Shown here: positions 59,938 to 62,701 of the stretch, in pieces | Position numbering within the stretch: position 1 is the stretch's first letter | How the letters are laid out: every line of letters starts with the position of its first letter | Source: an uncultured Lachnospiraceae bacterium | GTDB lineage: Bacteria > Bacillota > Clostridia > Lachnospirales > Lachnospiraceae | Direction: 5' to 3' | NCBI GenBank assembly: GCA_910584845.1 | Contig: CAJUDH010000021.1 | Span: forward strand, 1 to 62,701 | DNA length: 62,701 nt | The notes under the pieces: model-generated | Database searches by the model: none | What the model saw: only the letters and a program-made list of their open reading frames with translations | Told to the model about the DNA's origin: nothing | Translations under genes and position numbers: made by a program

Positions 59938-62325
59938 CTAAGGACCGGGGATGAGATCGACATTTCCCAAGGCGCCTCCCTTACTGTCGAAGCAGGCGGG
60001 ATAAAAATCCTTGGCGGTTCCGGCGGTGTTACGGTTGGCAGCAATGGGGAATTGTTTTTGCCTCCGGGAACCGTTTTACAGAATACAGGCGATGCACAGG
60101 GAACGGAACAGATGATCGGCATTGGAGGCGGCAGCATCAGCCCTGACGGAAGGGTGGAGGACTGGTCGTCCTATAAGCTTACCTTATCTGTACCTGCTTT
60201 TGAAGACGCAGAATATGGCTATACGCCAAAAGCCAAGGAGATAACGATTACAAACACTGGGGACAGCAATGCCACAATTTCCGATATAACCATCAGCGGC
60301 AGTGCCTTTACCCTTAATCCCGGTGATAAGCTTGTCCATACAGACCATCCCAACAATACCTGGACGATTCAGCCCAAAGCCGGATTAAATGCCGGTACAT
60401 ACACAGGTACGCTTACTGTGACCTATAACGGCAATGCCACTGCTTTTGCAGAGGTGAAATTTACCGTTAAACCCCTGCCGGTTCCCACCTATCCTGTGAC
60501 AATTAATGGCGGAGAAGGCAGCGGAACCTACGGCGTGGGGGAAAAAGTCACGATTACAGCCATTGTCCCGGAAGGCAGGCATTTTACCGGATGGACAGTG
60601 GATGCGGGCAATGTAAATTTGGAAAATCCTTCCAGCCCAACCACGGCCTTCACCATGCCCGGCCAGGCAGTTACCATAACGGCAAACTGGTCAGATGACA
60701 GCGGTTCCGGCGATGATTCGTCCGGAGAAAATCCCGGCGGAGATTCTGATTCGTCTGGCGGAAACTCTGGAGGAGATTCCGGTTCGTCTGAAGGCGGTTC
60801 TGGCTCATCGGGCAGCGGTTCCGGCTCATCCGGAGGCGGTTCTGGCTCATCGGACAGCGGTTCCGGCTCATCCGGAGGCGGTTCTGGCTCATCGGGCGGT
60901 GGTTCCGGTTCGCCCAGCGGCGGCCCAGGGGGAAACGCGCCTGGCAGTGGAAGCTCCGTCAGCAATACCAGCCCGCTTACTCCGGGCACAGATGGAAATG
61001 TGATGATAAACGATGAAGATTTGTCTGCGGCAATTGAAAATGCGAAACAAAACGTACAGGAAAATCAAATAAGAAACGGGCTGGCAGTAGGGGTTCCCAT
61101 TATCCCGGCGGCTGGGCAGAGCGCTTTTAACATTATTCTTCAAAATGAAACAAAGAACCGTCTTGTGCAGGAGCAAGTACAGCGGTTTGAGGTTAAGATA
61201 GATGAAATGCTTTCTGTAAGCTTTGACCAGGATCTACTTCAATGGTTCCATATTGCCACAGGAGATGCCGATCTGCATCTGCGCTTTGCCAAGGCAGATA
61301 CTGCCGCGCTTTCCCCGCAGGCAGCCGCCGCTGTCGGCAACCGTCCGGTTTATGACCTGACGCTTCTTAACGTATCTGGCACAATGGAAGCTCCGATTAC
61401 CAGCCTGGACGGGCACAGCATTTCTGTCCGCATGCTTTACAAGCCTGCTGCTGATGAAAGCACAGGAAGCCTGTATGCTGTCTACGTGGACGAAAACGGC
61501 AATGTGGAATGGCTCACGAAGTCCAGCTACGACGCAGATCAGAAAGCCGTGATTTTTGAAACAGGACATCTCAGTACTTACGGCGTGGGCTACAAAACCC
61601 CTGTACCTGCGTTTACGGATATTGAAAATCATTGGGCGAAAAATGATATTGAATTTGCTGCCAGCCGGAATTTGCTTCCCGGAACCGGCGATGCCCAGTT
61701 CAGTCCTGACCTCGGCATGACATGGGGGATGTTTGCTGATGCACTGGGGCGTCTGGCAGGGCTTGATCCGGCAACCCGTCTGCAGACGTTATTTATGGGT
61801 AAATCAATGGATGCGGTTATTACCCGCGAGGAGATGGCAGTGCTTATGGCAAACTACGCAAAAACCATGGGGATTACCCTGCCGGTCAACCATGAAACAG
61901 CAGTTTTTGCCGATCATGAACAGGTCAGCAGTTGGGCAAAGGCAGAGGTGGAAGCCATGCAGCAGGCAGGCGTTCTGGCAGGGAAGGACGGGAACTTGTT
62001 TGAACCGCAGAAAGCTGCCACCCGCGCCGAGGCTGCCGCTGTCCTGCGCAGGTTTGTGGAGGTCGTTATTGACCCGCAGTCTGCCCAGGGGTGGGTGCAG
62101 AACCACAGCGCTTCGTGGCAGTACAGGAAAAATAACAAAGCAGTCACAGGATGGCTCTACGATTCCCCAAACTGGTATTGGCCGGACGGCAGCGGCTGGA
62201 TGTTTAATGGCGGCTGGCTGCAGATTGACGGCAAATGGTATTACTTTTTTGCAAACGGAACAATGGCAGTTAATACGGAAAATGACGGCTATAAAATCGG
62301 TCTGGACGGTGCAATGGCTGATTAA
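59878..62325 (+). CDS. 5'-truncated SLH/cell-wall-repeat surface protein
   Basis: A reading frame of 815 codons for a large cell-surface protein. From about residue 20: beta-rich start (SQGASLTVEAGG), an Ig-like region (ITITNTGDSNATISDITISG), an InlB B-repeat-like domain (YPVTINGGEGSGTYGVGEKV...GRHFTGWTV), a Ser/Gly linker (about 270-365) from 42-bp DNA repeats, an unknown domain (to about 575), three S-layer homology segments (AFTDIENHWAKNDIEFAA...; ITREEMAVLMANYA; FADHEQVSSWAKAEVEAMQQ) and cell-wall-binding-type repeats (GWLYDSPNWYWPDGSGWMF, GGWLQIDGKWYYF). The frame has no good start: the first 20 codons are antisense nitroreductase sequence, GTG 59878 has no ribosome site and no signal peptide exists. 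It is thus a rearranged, probably silent gene. Confidence 0.75.
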   Translation: MAGKDRRAYINRIFIIKGANLRTGDEIDISQGASLTVEAGGIKILGGSGGVTVGSNGELFLPPGTVLQNTGDAQGTEQMIGIGGGSISPDGRVEDWSSYKLTLSVPAFEDAEYGYTPKAKEITITNTGDSNATISDITISGSAFTLNPGDKLVHTDHPNNTWTIQPKAGLNAGTYTGTLTVTYNGNATAFAEVKFTVKPLPVPTYPVTINGGEGSGTYGVGEKVTITAIVPEGRHFTGWTVDAGNVNLENPSSPTTAFTMPGQAVTITANWSDDSGSGDDSSGENPGGDSDSSGGNSGGDSGSSEGGSGSSGSGSGSSGGGSGSSDSGSGSSGGGSGSSGGGSGSPSGGPGGNAPGSGSSVSNTSPLTPGTDGNVMINDEDLSAAIENAKQNVQENQIRNGLAVGVPIIPAAGQSAFNIILQNETKNRLVQEQVQRFEVKIDEMLSVSFDQDLLQWFHIATGDADLHLRFAKADTAALSPQAAAAVGNRPVYDLTLLNVSGTMEAPITSLDGHSISVRMLYKPAADESTGSLYAVYVDENGNVEWLTKSSYDADQKAVIFETGHLSTYGVGYKTPVPAFTDIENHWAKNDIEFAASRNLLPGTGDAQFSPDLGMTWGMFADALGRLAGLDPATRLQTLFMGKSMDAVITREEMAVLMANYAKTMGITLPVNHETAVFADHEQVSSWAKAEVEAMQQAGVLAGKDGNLFEPQKAATRAEAAAVLRRFVEVVIDPQSAQGWVQNHSASWQYRKNNKAVTGWLYDSPNWYWPDGSGWMFNGGWLQIDGKWYYFFANGTMAVNTENDGYKIGLDGAMAD
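60796..60921 (+). repeat. Three 42-bp coding repeats of the Ser/Gly linker
   Basis: Units at 60796-60837, 60838-60879 and 60880-60921 encode GSGSSGSGSGSSGG and close variants. The first two differ at one or two bases; the third is more diverged. Such tandem repeats easily change copy number by slippage or recombination. Confidence 0.85.
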
Positions 62326-62415
62326 GCGCCAAAACTTTCGGCAAGCCGGGATTTTCCTTTTATGTTACGGTTCAGCTCTCTGTTAAGCACTCGTTAAACA
62401 TGCCAAAATTTATTT

Positions 62416-62424
62416 TGTGGATAA
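62416..62424 (-). promoter_or_regulatory. DnaA box
   Basis: TGTGGATAA is the exact reverse complement of TTATCCACA, the DnaA-binding consensus. Confidence 0.6.
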
Positions 62425-62566
62425 AGGATATCAGGCACAGATGACAGGTTGATCGTCTCTGTGTCTGTATTTTTTTCGGAAAAGTTTCCACATAATACGG
62501 AAAAGTGTCAATTAATTTCTTCCTGACCCCCCCTATTTTATGCTTCCTTGTATTTTTGCCGAAAAG

Positions 62567-62575
62567 TTATCCACA
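62567..62575 (+). promoter_or_regulatory. DnaA box
   Basis: TTATCCACA, a perfect DnaA-box consensus on the plus strand, 143 bases from the first one, which points the other way. A third, weaker match (GTTTCCACA, about 62484) is between them. Confidence 0.6.
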
Positions 62576-62701
62576 GTCAAAATGCCAGTGCCCCCCCCTT
62601 TCAGCGGATCCGCCTTTTCCTGAGATTCTGGTATACCCTTTACAGGAAGTCTAACTATTAAAAGTCAAGACCTAAAATGAAAATTTTTCGATGAAGTGCG
62701 G

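Larger units (their letters stand above)
62326..62701. other. Gene-free end of the window with DnaA boxes
   Basis: No gene is visible in the last 375 bases. The stretch is AT-rich compared with the rest and repeats the phrase CGGAAAAGT or CCGAAAAGT three times (62477, 62499, 62559). It includes two perfect DnaA boxes, listed separately. Confidence 0.6.

Overview
The window looks like chromosome of a strictly anaerobic, moderately GC-rich Firmicute (Clostridia, probably a Lachnospiraceae-type gut bacterium). The evidence is strong AGGAGG ribosome sites with frequent GTG/TTG starts, a CooS-type carbon monoxide dehydrogenase homologue, desulfoferrodoxin, several ferredoxins, a PTS sugar transporter and Crp/Fnr, LacI, AraC and HxlR regulators. 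The family assignment is inference. I found no rRNA, tRNA, CRISPR array, phage or transposase gene.

Layout. 0-9 kb: guaA (-); iadA (isoaspartyl dipeptidase) followed by a YfcC-type carrier; then a three-gene redox operon cooS / ferredoxin / FAD-NAD(P) oxidoreductase ending in a strong terminator. 9-13 kb: a polysaccharide O-acetylation operon (two SGNH-type membrane-anchored proteins plus an MBOAT acyltransferase, all -). 13-20.5 kb: MATE pump, solitary OLD-family nuclease, C39-like peptidase, ADP-ribosylglycohydrolase and a UvrD-type helicase. 20.9-27.2 kb: a maltose/glucose locus (malQ, endonuclease-fold protein, PTS IIA-IIC-IIB, divergent LacI repressor with a near-perfect operator). 27.3-30.7 kb: gltX, M18 aminopeptidase, HAD phosphatase. 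30.8-38.5 kb: a carbohydrate/sugar-acid locus (KDG-kinase-like PfkB, AraC regulator, divergent GH31 glycosidase plus a complete TRAP transporter). 38.6-47.8 kb: acyltransferase, unknown permease plus asnB, an unknown protein behind a sigma-28-like promoter, hemB, an unknown secreted protein and an O-antigen-ligase-like protein. 48.1-50.4 kb: a coupled ferredoxin / NapH-like membrane protein / rhodanese operon with a Crp/Fnr-type palindrome at about -41, an adjacent Crp/Fnr gene and desulfoferrodoxin. 50.5-53.5 kb: a CmpB-like membrane protein, a four-copy 23-bp tandem repeat and a GmrSD-like DUF262/DUF1524 protein with an extra C-terminal PUA/EVE-like domain.

53.7-62.3 kb is a region of gene decay and rearrangement. 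It holds a Crp/Fnr regulator with its palindromic site, a MATE gene that appears to have lost about 60 internal codons in frame, a CAT-like acyltransferase remnant, an N-terminally damaged GNAT gene, two paralogous radical SAM genes with an HxlR regulator, a frameshifted 3' end of a nitroreductase gene, and a large SLH/cell-wall-repeat surface protein gene whose 5' end has been replaced by antisense nitroreductase sequence. The last 300 bases carry two perfect DnaA boxes and may border a replication origin.

Best leads for something new: (i) the CooS homologue keeps all metal-cluster cysteines but lacks the proton-relay histidines and catalytic lysine of true CO dehydrogenases, so this ferredoxin/flavoprotein-coupled enzyme may have another substrate; (ii) the Crp/Fnr-controlled ferredoxin-NapH-rhodanese module; (iii) the GmrSD-like protein with a reader-like C-terminus; (iv) the sigma-28-type promoter in front of an uncharacterised protein.
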